From the NCBI GenBank assembly GCA_018398765.1, contig JAHBMJ010001023.1, forward strand, positions 1 through 36,967: a stretch of DNA of 36,967 bases, read 5' to 3'. The DNA is from Chromera velia (Eukaryota > Sar > Chromeraceae). Below, piece after piece: positions 1-10,256 of this stretch. The position numbers and the translations under genes are program-made. The notes under the pieces are model-generated. The model saw nothing but the letters and a program-made list of their open reading frames with translations. It was not told where the DNA came from and did no database searches. Position 1 is the first letter of the stretch; each line of letters starts with the position of its first letter.

Positions 1-177
1 AACAGAAATACGACTGTTGATTCATGTGGCTAAATCGCATGCAATGATGCGTGCGCTTACTTCGATCGCAGCCCTGGTCCGGGAACGACATGCACACACA
101 CGGGCCGGTTCTATCATAATCGACACGCGAAGGCGGGGCACTCGCTGACACTCATACCACGACGGGCATACACGTCA
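1..177 (-). repeat. 3' LTR-like direct repeat (truncated by window edge)
   Basis: This matches 2424-2591 almost base for base. Main differences are point changes plus a few extra bases near 74-80. The shared end is CACGTCA at 171-177. Homology starts at the first bases of the window, so the true outer edge is not visible. Confidence 0.8.
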
Positions 178-824
178 TACATGCCCCTCTCCAGAATGAT
201 CGTCCTCGATCATTTCCTTTCCTTCATGCAAGCATCGTTCATCCTCGATCATGCTTTATTCATTCCTGCCTATACTTGAATGAACTCACATAATGAAATG
301 AGAAGCGAACGGATGCACATCAATCCTCGTAAGACTGACATCGCGGAATTAAGAAATCAATTGCATCTGCATGAGGATAAAAAATTTCGTTTCACATCCA
401 CACATACGCTTCGATCGATCGTCTGGCTCATGAATACATGACATGAAAGCTGTGGTCGCAACTGGACCTGCATAAGCTTGCTCACTTTGTACATACGCGC
501 ATGACTTCTGGTGGCAACCATGCCAGTCTCTGTAGGGTCAAACTCGCCAACCCTGTAGCCTCCCTCTCTCCTCTTCCTGGTGGCAATGCATCTGTGCACG
601 CTCATCCGAGCCTCGTCGTATTGTCGACATGAACGACTGATGCTGCTTAATCAATCGTCCACACTTTGAGTACCACTGCACAAACACACTGCAAGCTAGT
701 CTTTCTGCGTTTCTTTATAGCTGCTGGTCAGAAGAATTGTCAGCCTTCTCCTTTCTTCTGTCAGACGCCATCTGACATACTCTTACTTCCTCCCCTTCCC
801 TTTGCTTCACTCAGTACACAAACT
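178..824. other. 3' internal region of the LTR element, no recognisable pol
   Basis: This lies between the end of the gag relic and the 3' LTR. Six-frame reading shows only short open stretches (the longest, minus strand 605-357, is 82 residues with no motif I recognise). A purine-rich tract (minus strand, 184-192) abuts the LTR. I see no protease, reverse transcriptase or integrase motif. Confidence 0.5.
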
Positions 825-2236
825 CTAACGAGATCGACCTAGGGTGGGGTCTGCCTCCACTTCCCACAGCTTGTGCAGGAGGGTACCACAGGTCGTCTCC
901 TCTGTCTCCTCTTTCTTACTCTCCGTCTCCTCCTCCTTCTCTGCCTGTCTGGCAGCGAATGCGCTTTCAATTTCTGCGATCTGCTGCTCTATCAATTCCT
1001 TCTCCCTCTCCACTCTTCTAGAGCCTGGTATACGACTTTTGACTCCTGTCTGGATCGGTCTTTCTGTTTGACGGTGGTTGGGGGAATTAGCGAACTCATC
1101 TTCCTCTTTGCCGTCTCCGTCCCGTCCCTCACTGCACTCACACCCTTCGATGTGATACATGCTTGAGGGGCGGTGCACCCACACGTCATCAGACCTCTCT
1201 CCTGTGGCACGGACCATCTTCGGCTGCCCCTCTGGCCTCCAGATGTCGCTGGTCTCGTCAGAGTCATGACCAAATAACAGGTGTTTCGGCTCTCTTTCAT
1301 CTGCTCTCTCTCTCGGCTTCTGAATGATGATAATGTCGCGGTCAAGACAGTCTTTTGCACCATGACCTGCATGCAATGTCCTGCAGAGGAAACACCGTGG
1401 AACTCCCTGAGGATCTCTTTCTCTTTGTCAGTCAGGGGTGGCAGCTTTCGGATGTTGTGTTCTCTGCTTCTGTTTGTCTGCCCCAGTGTACCAATGTCCA
1501 TGGGTGCTAGACCAATGGGATTATATGACATATAACCTCCACCACCGGTCACAGGGGGTGCTTCTGTTGAGGGAAGTGTTCTGGGATGGGTTGCTGCTGC
1601 AGCAAACGAAACAGATGGGTGGGGAACGATTGAGAGTGCTTCCAATGCTGCTCCTACTGCTGCCTCAAGGTTTGCGGGTTTCTTTCTCTTCACTTCCTTC
1701 TGGACGTCTTCGGGAAGACCCTTTTCGTACTGATATACTTTGTCGCTCATGCTCATATCAGGGATGAAGAGCATCTTAGAGATGAAGTTGCTCATGTACG
1801 TCTTGAGATCTGTGCCCGACACTCCCGTATACTTCATCCTGTCCAGTTCATCTCAGTGATCATCACGAGTCCGTCTGTCCTGAAAATATGTCAGCAAGAC
1901 AGTCTAGAGCTCCAACCACGTCGCAGGCGTGTGCCCATTCTTTTCTGTGAGCTTCACAGCTTTCACTGCATCACCTTTGAGGTGGCTGTCGGCTGCACTG
2001 AGCAGCTGCGCATCAGTCATGCCATAGAAGTTGCGGTACTTCTCGCACACCTGGACCCAATCTTCGAATTCCTCAACTGTTCCAGCATAATCGTAGATTG
2101 GTTTGATTACCTTCGCAAAAGCACTGGAAGAAGTGGAATACAAGTGGCCAAGGATCGCTCTCAGCTCAGCAATCTCTGCAGCCTAAGCTTGGTACAAGGC
2201 TTTCAACTCTTCGAATTCTCTGGTGAAACTTTCCAT
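825..2236 (-). pseudogene. Decayed retrotransposon Gag (capsid region plus zinc knuckle)
   Basis: Gag would form the capsid and bind element RNA. The frame starts plausibly at the ATG ending at 2236. It runs through a capsid-like region (residues such as FEDWVQVCEKY and GLPEDVQKEV) to a CCHC zinc knuckle, then an acidic, Glu-rich coiled-coil tail ending at 825. Breaks seen directly: in-frame TAG at 2183-2185, TAG at 1904-1906 and TGA at 1853-1855, plus a one-base loss near 1394 that separates the capsid frame from the knuckle frame. The knuckle reads CFLCRTLHAGHGAKDC, a C-x2-C-x6-H-x4-C spacing rather than the usual x4. Family assignment rests on the capsid-plus-knuckle layout and the flanking LTRs. 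The copy cannot encode an intact Gag. Confidence 0.75.
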
Positions 2237-2423
2237 CCTGGCAGAGCAAATTTGGTCGTAACGAGGCTCCTGCTATTACGTGTAGCGTAGTGGCTAGCTA
2301 TACATTAGCAGACGAGGGCTCATCGAGACAGAGACAGTCAGTCAGACGGAAGGTCTGTCATGCTAAGCGTTTGTTGTTATTCGCTCATTCATTCTGTTTC
2401 TGTCAGTCTGACTCTCATGCGAT

Positions 2424-2591
2424 AGAAATACGACTGTTGATTCATGTGGCTAAATCGCATGCAATGACGTGCACGCTTACTTCGATTGCGGCCCCGGAAC
2501 GACATGCACACACACGGGCTGGTTCCATCACAATCGACACGTGAAGGCGGGGCACTTGCTAATGCTCGCACCACGACAGGCATACACGTCA
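2424..2591 (-). repeat. 5' LTR-like direct repeat
   Basis: This is the partner of the repeat at 1-177, ending CACGTCA at 2585-2591. It is the upstream LTR for the minus-strand gag. Its inner (left) boundary is uncertain and may extend toward 2290, because the left copy is cut by the window edge. No clear tRNA primer-binding site was recognised next to it. Confidence 0.75.
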
Positions 2592-2859
2592 CAGAGAGAT
2601 TACTTCTTGGTTTCCAAACAACACATACAACACAGTAAAATGTCAGCTTTAGAGATTAACAATCTGATGTAACACCTGAAAGTGTCAGGCAGACCTCTGC
2701 AGACCCGCTGGGACAGGGATTTCTTCATCAGAGACTACAACAGTGCATCTGACACATGGACTTTGACTCAGACCAAATTTCCATTCAAAAACAAGGAATA
2801 GACCTCTGTGCAGATCTTAAGGAAGAAAAAAAACTTCAGACGAAACAATGAGAAGAAGA

Positions 2860-3125
2860 AGACTGACGTTCCCCCTGCCTCTTCTCTCCTTGCGACCCCC
2901 ATGGACACCCAACAAGACGAGATCGCAATTGTTCCCGAATCTGCAAAGTTGTCCTCTCTAGCAGTGGACACTAGTGGGGAGAAGGAGACCTAAGAAGGAG
3001 ACATACATTCCCCCTGCCTCTCCTCTCTTTATGACCCCCATGGACATCCAACAAGACGAGATCGCAGTTGTCCCCGAATCTGTAGAGTTGTCCTCTCTAG
3101 CAGTGCACACCAGTGACTCAGAGAA
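2860..3125 (+). repeat. Tandem coding repeat, ~139-bp period, two copies (third after transposon)
   Basis: CCCCCTGCCTC recurs at 2871 and about 3010, followed in both copies by CCCCATGGACA and ACAAGACGAGATCGCA at matching offsets. A third, diverged start of the unit follows the transposon at 4319. The two full copies differ by scattered substitutions and by a one-base length change at the junction that causes a frameshift. Confidence 0.85.
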
Positions 3126-3140
3126 TAAGAAGGCAGATAT

Positions 3141-3454
3141 AAGCTCCTGCCCTTGAATATTGGACACACGATTTGGCTTGGCTTTGTATTATCACTTACT
3201 GTATTAGAATTCATTTTATTTTCTTTTTTTCATTTTTTTAATTTTAAAAAATGGTTGCTCTAAGGTGGATCCCTATTGTTTTTGCACTATAAAGGGTTTT
3301 GTCATGCGTACGGTATGCATGAAAAAATGCAAAAATAAATGTATTTTACAAGTTACATACATGGACAATGAGGGGGGGGTGGGTGGTGCGCCGTGGCAAA
3401 GTTGACCACAGAGAGGTCTCAAAACGTGTGTCCAATATTCAAGGGCAGGGGCTT
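3141..3454. repeat. MITE copy 1 (314 bp) with ~30-bp terminal inverted repeats
   Basis: The left end reads AAGCTCCTGCCCTTGAATAT, and the right end is its reverse complement with one or two changes. There is no coding potential. It contains a TATAAA-like stretch (around 3290) and an ATG-rich AT tract. It is nearly identical to the copy at 4002-4315 with no net length difference. Confidence 0.85.
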
Positions 3455-4001
3455 TGTGCTCGTTTTGCCTTAAAAATGAATTTTCTCAAAATGATTTCTT
3501 TTTTTCTTTAACTTCTATCACAGATGAATGCAGCCACATAGTAACCTAAATGGACTATTACACCACTAACTTAGTTAAGCATCATACGCCTCTGCTGTTT
3601 TTTCTTTGTGTCTCTCTTTGTTCTTTTTTTGTGAAAGCTTTTCTTTACACCATCATAAACAAAAGAGGTGATATCAGTTTCTTTTTTCTTTTAACTTAGA
3701 GACTCACACAAGTCAGCCTTTCTCCCTTTTTCATTTCTTTTATCTTCTATCCTTCTCTCTAAACACACCACGGTTTTATTTTTTTTCACTCTTTTTTTCA
3801 TATAAATAAAAGAGTGAATCGATGGTTCTGAGATTTAAGCCGTAAAAGGCCAAGTTTTAAAACATTTTTTTGAAATCCATCGCTTTTTAAGATAATCTCT
3901 GAAATGATACATACTGCAACCCTAAGTCACCCTATAGTATTGTTTTAGCCTCCTCTGTCTGATTTCAATCTAAAATATACTTTCAAAGTTTAAGATTCAC
4001 A

Positions 4002-4315
4002 AAGCTCCTGCCCTTGAATATTAGATGCACGATTTGGCTTGGCTTTGTATTATCACTTACTGTATTAGAATTCATTTTATTTTCTTTTTTTCATTTTTTT
4101 AATTTTAAAAAATGGTCGCTCTAAGGTGGATCCCTATTGTTTTTGCCCTATAAAGGGTTTTGTCACGCACGCGATGTATGCGAAAAAACGCAAAAATAAA
4201 TGTATTTTATAAGTTACATACATAGACAATGAGGGGCGGGTGGGTGGTGCGCCGTGGCAAAGTTGACCACAGAGAGGTCTTAAAACATGCGTCCAATATT
4301 CAAAGGCAGGGGCTT
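4002..4315. repeat. MITE copy 2 (314 bp), direct orientation
   Basis: This is the partner of 3141-3454, same length, differing by scattered transitions, several at CpG sites (for example GGTTGC versus GGTCGC). Its left flank (CACAA) and the right flank of copy 1 (TGTGC) are mutually inverted for a few bases beyond the terminal repeats. Confidence 0.85.
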
Positions 4316-4881
4316 ATATCCCCCCTGCCTCTCCTCTAGGTGCGTCTCTCATTGACAGCGAGGAAGATAAGGTAGAGGGTTTTCCTCTAGCCTTCAGTGG
4401 CCCCCGAGGGTGCATCGATGTGGATAAAAAGAAAGAGGTCCAATCACTCCAGGCCCTGATGAAAGTAGAATTCTATGCACAGTCTTAGCAGCGCAGAGGA
4501 GGGAGCAACTCCCTTTTCTCACAGAAGGGGAGGTCGGGGGAGGTGAATACATTGCGGGAGGCAGCCGAAGAGAAGGCTGGCATTACCATAAAACCAACCC
4601 TCCCCCGCTCTGAGGTTTTATCCATGCCCCTCTTCCCTGCTGAGAGCCCGACAGTGAGTGCATATGTCGATTCGTCTTTCCTATGCACAGAAATGGCTCC
4701 CTTGCATTCGGTGTACGCGCCTGGGTGTATCCAGTCATACACTTACGTGGTGCAGTCTGATCAAGCCGCCTTAGAGGCTGAATTCTACAGAGTCATGGGG
4801 GGCTCTCTCCAGCCGTTAGTATCAAAGGACGGTGTCGAAGTTCTAAGAGAGAGGGTTCAGCTGCGTCGAACTGGGAGATGA

Positions 4882-5434
4882 GTGATGTCCAAGTTAATTA
4901 ATTGAATTAACCAGCAACGGTTACACCAGACAAACCTGCTTCAGTGCAGATCCGACGTGCAAACTTGAACGTGCTCGGTCAAGTGGTCAGAAGAATCCGT
5001 TCCTTCTCCAGCGCTTACATGCAAGCGATGAGAGAGCGGCAGCGAGTGACTCATACATGAACTTGAAGGGTCGGTCCATCATTAGACCCCAATCTGTCTG
5101 TCATCTTGACGTTGAACATCGCTTCTCATTCAAAACTTGTTCGACTTCCTCTGCAAGTCGCTTGCGAATGCATGTATATGTGTGGGCATTGATTGGAAGC
5201 ATACCATTAATTTCATATAGAGCTGCTGTGAATATGCATTTCGGTCCTACTCTAGGTCTTACTTCTTTGTGTGAACCGTTGTATATCTGTATGAGAGTAT
5301 GACTGACACACAAACCTAACAGCCATGTGGCATAGGCTTTTCCTAGGGCTTTTCTCTATAGGACATGCAGATGGTAGAATTCCGATGACACCAAAATGAC
5401 GCGCTTGATTTCTCTTCATCTCTCTCTCTCTCTC

Positions 5435-5469
<35 letters not shown>

Positions 5470-5494
5470 GTGTGTGTCTGTGTGTGTCTGTGTA

Positions 5495-5536
<42 letters not shown>

Positions 5537-7164
5537 TATGCATACAGGCCTGGGGTTGAGGAACTTTCTCTACGGGCAAGACGCGGAGGGAAAAAACAGT
5601 TCAAAGGGGGTGGGAGGGCGGGTATACCAAGTTTTGAGCTCCAGGGCATGCAGAGAAGGGGTTGTGAGGGGTTGAAGGACATTCAGAGGCACGTAGGAGA
5701 TCCTTCACTTCATGTGTGAGGACGGGGGCCCGGGGGCAAGGGAGCGCAAGGGAGAGAGAGTAAGGGAGGCCGGAGGACTCTCTCTCTTTTTGTATATTTC
5801 TGCTTGCTTCTTCTTTCATGAATTAATGCTTTGTGATGTTTCTTATTTTTGACCAAAGAGAAGAGAAGCGTGTCAGGGGAATACATAACGAACATGGAAA
5901 TTGTGAATTTCAAAGGGGGAAAGGGAAGGAACAAGCCGGCCTCTGCTCTTACATCCTTCCTACTTTGCCCTATTTTGCCCTCCTTTGAACCTCTCTCTAT
6001 TCTCTCTCACTGTGGATTGCGGCTATGTCCCATAGACATACACATACACATACATATATATACACACACTCATACAGACACACTTAAGAGTCCTCTCGAT
6101 CTTTCTCTCTCTCTCTTTGTTTGAGAAATGGTTAGAAAGAGAGAGGTTCTGAGGGATGTGGCATATTCTAGTAGAAGAATCGATCAAGAGAAAGTGAATT
6201 CAACTGCATTTACTTAAACTGTTCTCGCTTCTTATTCAAGACTTATTGATATATCTAAATTTCTCTCTTTGATCTGGTAGCTGTTCCGTAGATGTTGATA
6301 TTTGAAACACCGTGACACATACACATTCATGAGCAAACAACAAAGTTCAGTCATACAAAACAATATATCTGATGATGATACTCCAGAATTAAGCACTGGA
6401 TAGTCGTACGATTCGCTACGAACCATACAATCATTGCACTCGCTAGTATAAGCAAACGTACGGTAATTTAAGCAGTTTCCAAAATTATGGTAAAATTAAT
6501 GGCTTATTGGCCCTGAAAAAGCACTCCAGAACATGCATGCGGGGCCATGTAAAAAGTTATTTGCGAATGTATCCTATGAAGTAGCCTATGAAAGTCGTTA
6601 TCATCATTCTATGGTCATTATTATCATATGTTATCAAATTTGGGGGGTTATTCGGCCCATGCATGATTAGGGCCATGATTAGGTATCTAACGCTTAGTAA
6701 GTCAGCACACTGGCAAGCACGGCACCTAAGTTGAATAATAAACTGAGTCTGTAGAATAAACTAGTTCCTACTACTACTATAATAGTAACAAACAGGCTCA
6801 AGACGGATACTTGTTTTGAAACCTAGTTTGAAATTCTTTAGGAAACTGTTCCACTTATGGCATTCTATGAAAATAGAGAAAAAAAAACTGAGACTGGTGC
6901 CCTTCTGTTTGGGTCATTTTTTAACGATTTTCAACAATAAGAAAAATGGTATAAAACTCATAAAATTTGTATGGCAGCCTATGTTTCTAGAAATGATATA
7001 AAAAATCTGTTCCATAGTTCTTTTTCTATCATTACAACGTCTTCTTACACAAAGTTTCAGCTTCTAACTCCTTACCAATTATGAGAACAAGTTTTTTGTG
7101 GAAAAGCGCCGGTCTTCTATGTAGAAAGGGGGGCAAAAAGCACCCCACTGGCCCTCGGCATGCG
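4882..7164. other. Gene-poor intergenic DNA
   Basis: No convincing coding exon was seen on either strand. It contains the CT/TG microsatellite at 5412-5544 and a short TACACA/CATACA-rich patch near 6030-6090. From about 6450 the DNA is AT-rich with many stops in all frames. Open stretches across the CT/TG repeat are products of the repeat itself. Confidence 0.6.
5412..5544. repeat. Compound microsatellite (CT)n followed by (TG)n
   Basis: Nearly pure CT dinucleotides run from about 5417 to 5466. TG dinucleotides with TGTC and TGTA interruptions follow to about 5540. Confidence 0.95.
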
Positions 7165-7177
7165 AATTTTGAGAGTC

Positions 7178-7485
7178 TTAGTTTAGTTTTTAGTCTAGTT
7201 TTTAATAATTTTCTTGTCTCTAGGGCTTTCTAGGATTTGCTAGTAGTGTCGACTAGGGTTAGTGACCAGATTTGATTTGATAGGATTTGATTTAATTTAA
7301 TTTGATCTGATTTGATTTGAGTTTCAAGCTCAAATCTGACCAGATTTGAAGTAGATTTGAGGTTGAAGTCTAGAGGTCACTCTCGATAGCACTGAAGACA
7401 ACAGGGCACAGTCGACACCACTAACAAATCCTAGAAAGCCCTAGAGACAAAAAAATCACTAAAAACTAGACTAAAAGCCTAGCTA
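7178..7485. repeat. MITE-like unit with ~70-bp inverted repeats and TTTGAT-rich core
   Basis: The left arm (about 7178-7250, including GTCTCTAGGGCTTTCTAGGA) is inverted at 7411-7485 (TCCTAGAAAGCCCTAGAGAC). Both arms carry TTTTAGTCTAGTTTTTA or its complement, and both have GTCGAC at the inner edge. The core is rich in GATTTGATTT and contains the small palindrome CAAGCTC. There is no coding capacity. Confidence 0.7.
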
Positions 7486-7519
7486 AAAGCTAAATTAATA
7501 AGGCTGAAAAAAGGTACAT

Positions 7520-7610
7520 AAGGTGCTGGTGCTGGTGTAAAAACCGGTTTGCACCTTAAATCAGATGCAAAACAGGTGCAAAATAAGGTGCACCGTTTAC
7601 CCTATAAAAA
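7520..7610. repeat. GGTGCAAAACAGG dispersed repeat, copy A (diverged)
   Basis: It contains GGTTTGCACCTTAAA, ATGCAAAACAGGTGCAAAA and AAGGTGCACC, followed by CCCTATAAA. These are the same word set as at 8590 and 26315, in a different order and more diverged. Confidence 0.6.
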
Positions 7611-8589
7611 CTAGGTTTCTAAAGCTAATTTCTAGTGTTTTTAGCGGCCAAGAGGCGCCTCATTCAAAGCCCAAAAGCTTTTTATAATATGGGTTAGCTA
7701 TACAAACTTTTACTATGTGAAACAACCTAAAATGTGAGTGAAAAGACCATAAAAAACTTTTTTTTTTCAATAATTGCAATTAAAAACTGTGTTTTTGACT
7801 ATCTCATAACTTTGGTCTCTTTCTGGGTCTCTTTTCTCGATTCAAGCAACGTTTCTGACCTGCTCAATACTTTTTTTGTATAGATTTAGAGCGTTTGAAT
7901 GTGGTTGGCACTGTTTGTGTGCTGCTTTGTAGTTTAGTTCTGTTCTTACGGTTCATAAAACGTTCATACTATATGCATGCCCCTTTGGAGCAAACTCACG
8001 AGTCACAAAGAAAGCAAAGACAAATGGTGTGATTTCATAAAAAATCAAAGGAAAGAAGAATGAAACAAAAGAAGATGTTGATCCTGATTTACATTTCTTC
8101 GCTGAGCAAGGGCAACCGAGGGCCTGATCTCAAAGGCTCAGAGAGTCAGAGCCTACCCCCATCATACCCTAGCTCTCTTCTTCACTCACCTCCCCCTCCC
8201 CCCGAAACGACCACAGAGGACGAAAAAGAAGAAGAGGAGGAAGAAGAAGAAGAAGAAGAGGAGGAGAGAGGAGGCTGCTCACTCCAAAAAAGTCTCTAAG
8301 TGAGTTATGCCCCCTTGGAGGAAGCTTCCTTTATATGTTGAGGTTGACTTGAATCACCCTTGTCCATGAGTCTTCGATGGTCAGACCGTTTCGTTGTGAG
8401 CTTTTTGGCGACTTGCTCGATTGTGTGTCCGTATATCGGTATGTAGCATGTTTGGTGTCATTCCGGCCAACATGTCCCTCGCGTGCGGCCTGCCGCGCTG
8501 TGGGACGGGGCCGTGGGGGCGGTCTGCGGCCTCACACACACCCATTTTTTACCTAAAGACTTGGACTTTAGAGCCAACTCTTCTCATAA

Positions 8590-8683
8590 GGTGCAAAACA
8601 GGTGCATCTGGTGCAAAACAGGTGCATCTGGTGCGACTCCTCGGTTTGCACCTTTTCTGCGATGCACCTTTTCCAAGCCCTAT
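8590..8683. repeat. GGTGCAAAACAGG dispersed repeat, copy B
   Basis: GGTGCAAAACAGGTGCATCT occurs twice in tandem, followed by GGTTTGCACCTTTTCTG and TGCACCTTTTCCAAGCCCTA. The two halves are partly complementary and could fold into a hairpin. The second half matches 26378-26417 closely. Confidence 0.8.
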
Positions 8684-8809
8684 AAATTAAGACTCTCAAA
8701 ATTAATGAGCTATTGTCAAAGCTAAGAGCTTACATAAGTTTTTATCTTAAAGTTATCCTAGAGAGTTATGTTAATTTAAGACTTGAGTTATCTTAGAGAT
8801 TTGAGGTTA

Positions 8810-9110
8810 AAAGGTCGGATTTGAAGTAGATTTGATAGGATTTGATAGGCCCTATCATGCTAAAGTCTCTCAAGCCTAAGATTTGATTTAAGGTTAAGCC
8901 CTACTTTAAATCAAATCAAATTAAATCAAATCAAATCTGGTCACTAACTAGGGTGTCGACTATGTCATGACTGTGTCACATCGTCTTCAGTGCTGTCGAG
9001 AGTGACCTCTAGACTTCAACCTCAAATCTACATCAAATCTAGTATCAAATCTGGTCAGATTTGAGCTTCAAGCTCAAATCAAATCAAATCAAATCTAGTC
9101 ACTACTTATG
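8810..9110. repeat. Related TTTGAT-rich repeat in opposite orientation
   Basis: Positions 8935-9095 are the reverse complement of the core at about 7255-7420, including the segments CTAGACTTCAACCTCAAATC and AGAGTGACCTCTAG. Its outer arms differ from the copy at 7178-7485, so this is a second, rearranged family member rather than a simple duplicate. Confidence 0.7.
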
Positions 9111-10182
9111 CTAGTACTTATCACTTTAATATCACTATGAAAGTGAATCTTTAAGTGATAAGTGATAAGTGGTTTATTGGCTAGTTTACATTGGTACCCT
9201 AGAACACTGTCGCCGTTTTATGACAGTCTAGGTGACGGTCTCAACTTTTGTGTTTTAGCTAGTCTTTTAGAGGTGTATATAAAAAAATATACATGAAAAA
9301 TTAATTGATAATAATATAATATGAAGTCATTTTTTTAAAAAAATCATTTTTGTAAATTTTTATACTTCTTTATACATGAATCAAATTTTATATGGAATTA
9401 ATTTTTAAAATCAACAATGAATTATGAATTGTCCAGTGAATTGCCTATGAATTGTTAAGAGACTGTTACTAGAACTGTTAGAAGCTGAAACGTACTAATC
9501 GACAACGCTTAGGACACCGCTTACATAGCCGATATCATTTGTTTTGTACATTTTCTTCTAGCATTTTCTAGGCAAAAATCTAAAGCATGAGAACCTCAAA
9601 CTGTTAACGCTCACAAGTTAACTCAAGATGTATAAGCACTGTCAGTCTCATCCTTCCAACCCCCCTCTCCTTTCCCGTCTCATGTTCGCAAAGACCGCAC
9701 CGAGAGCTAGGGGACATGCACACGGCTCAGGCACAAGCTGCATGCAGAACAACGGGCCCAGTCTTTGACTCTTTGGTCTGAAGGAAGAACACGAAGAAAC
9801 GAGACTCTCGCTCTGCAGAAATGCTGAAAAAGTACGTGAAACTGGGGGGACACATCTTTGATACAGACATCTGTCACTTGAAGTAGGCGTTGGACAAAGA
9901 GTGTCCTGTCAAAAGTGAATTGACAGACTAGACACGGGAAGGGTTAATTGACAAGAAGAATAATCAAATCTGCCTGTCGGCACACAAAAAAGACAGAAGA
10001 CAAAAGAAGCCAAAATACACGTCCGTCAAGGGACAAACCCTGACAAACAGACACAATGGAGTTGACACGAAGGTCGTTGATACAAATACCTACTCATACA
10101 AGCATATGTTCACAGACGAACAAACAAGAAGACAAAATGGGCTCAGCCGACAGACTCTGCCTCGATCAACAAAGGAAAAAAT

Positions 10183-10256
10183 ACAAACAAACAAACAAAC
10201 GAACAAACAAACAAACAAACAAAGAAACAAACAAACAAACAAAGAAAGAAACAAAA
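10183..10256. repeat. (CAAA)n microsatellite
   Basis: About 17 imperfect CAAA/GAAA units; the open frames across it are products of the repeat. Confidence 0.95.

Larger units (their letters stand above)
1..2591 (-). mobile_element. Degenerate LTR retrotransposon, Ty3/gypsy-like, gag only
   Basis: Two direct repeats (about 4-177 and 2424-2591, roughly 90% identical by eye) flank a minus-strand gag relic. The left copy continues off the window. On the minus strand each repeat begins TGACGTG, consistent with the TG that starts LTRs. Just inside the left (3') repeat the minus strand has the purine run GGAGAGGGG (184-192), a plausible polypurine tract. I see no reverse transcriptase, RNase H or integrase between the repeats, so this is either a non-autonomous gag-only element or a deletion derivative. 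The target-site duplication cannot be tested because the left end is outside the window. Confidence 0.75.
3140..4316. mobile_element. Composite of two direct MITE copies, transposed as one unit with TA duplication
   Basis: The unit begins TAAGCTCCTGCCC and ends with the inverted counterpart GGCAGGGGCTTA. It is flanked by TA at 3138-3139 and TA at 4317-4318. Each end is a complete 314-bp MITE (3141-3454 and 4002-4315) in the same orientation, offset by exactly 861 bp. The 547-bp spacer is AT-rich with long T runs and no coding capacity. Neither inner end is next to a TA duplication (inner flanks are TGTG and CACA), so the outer pair appears to have been the substrate. Taking out the element plus one TA rejoins the host reading frame, which supports these exact boundaries. 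The TA duplication suggests Tc1/mariner or PIF-like mobilisation in trans (inference). Confidence 0.8.
2640..4881 (+). pseudogene. Interrupted relic of an unrecognised protein gene with tandem coding repeats
   Basis: I do not recognise the product. The frame opens at ATG 2640 and carries stops at 2670-2672 (TAA) and 2799-2801 (TAG). It shifts by one base near 2990, then continues in a single frame to TGA at 4879-4881, apart from one TAG at 4486-4488, once the transposon at 3140-4316 is removed. A unit of about 139 bp encoding residues like PPASPL..TPMD..QDEIA..PES..LSSLAV occurs twice (2860-2985 and 3000-3125). A third, partial unit restarts at 4319 directly after the transposon. The final part (4543-4881) encodes about 110 residues without known motifs. 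It could be a decayed host gene or part of another mobile element; the tandem units resemble a low-complexity linker. Confidence 0.5.
7165..8703. mobile_element. Possible fold-back element bounded by 16-bp exact inverted repeats
   Basis: AATTTTGAGAGTCTTA at 7165-7180 is exactly matched by its reverse complement at 8688-8703. Inside lie a smaller fold-back unit (7178-7485), two copies of the GGTGCAAAACAGG repeat (7520-7610 and 8590-8683), and non-coding AT-rich DNA with a Glu-codon tract near 8215-8265. Flanks do not show a clear target duplication. It may be one compound element or unrelated insertions that share ends. Confidence 0.4.

Noticed and set aside
5343-5720. Open frames on both strands across the CT/TG repeat
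   Set aside because: They are generated by the dinucleotide repeat (Leu-Ser, Cys-Val or His-Thr alternations).
8060-8299. Plus-strand open frame ending in a poly-Glu stretch
   Set aside because: Short, no homology features, and the acidic run comes from a GAA/GAG simple repeat.
7165-9110. CRISPR-like or satellite array from the repeated TTTGAT words
   Set aside because: Spacing is irregular, there are no uniform spacers, and symmetry is inverted, which fits fold-back transposons instead.
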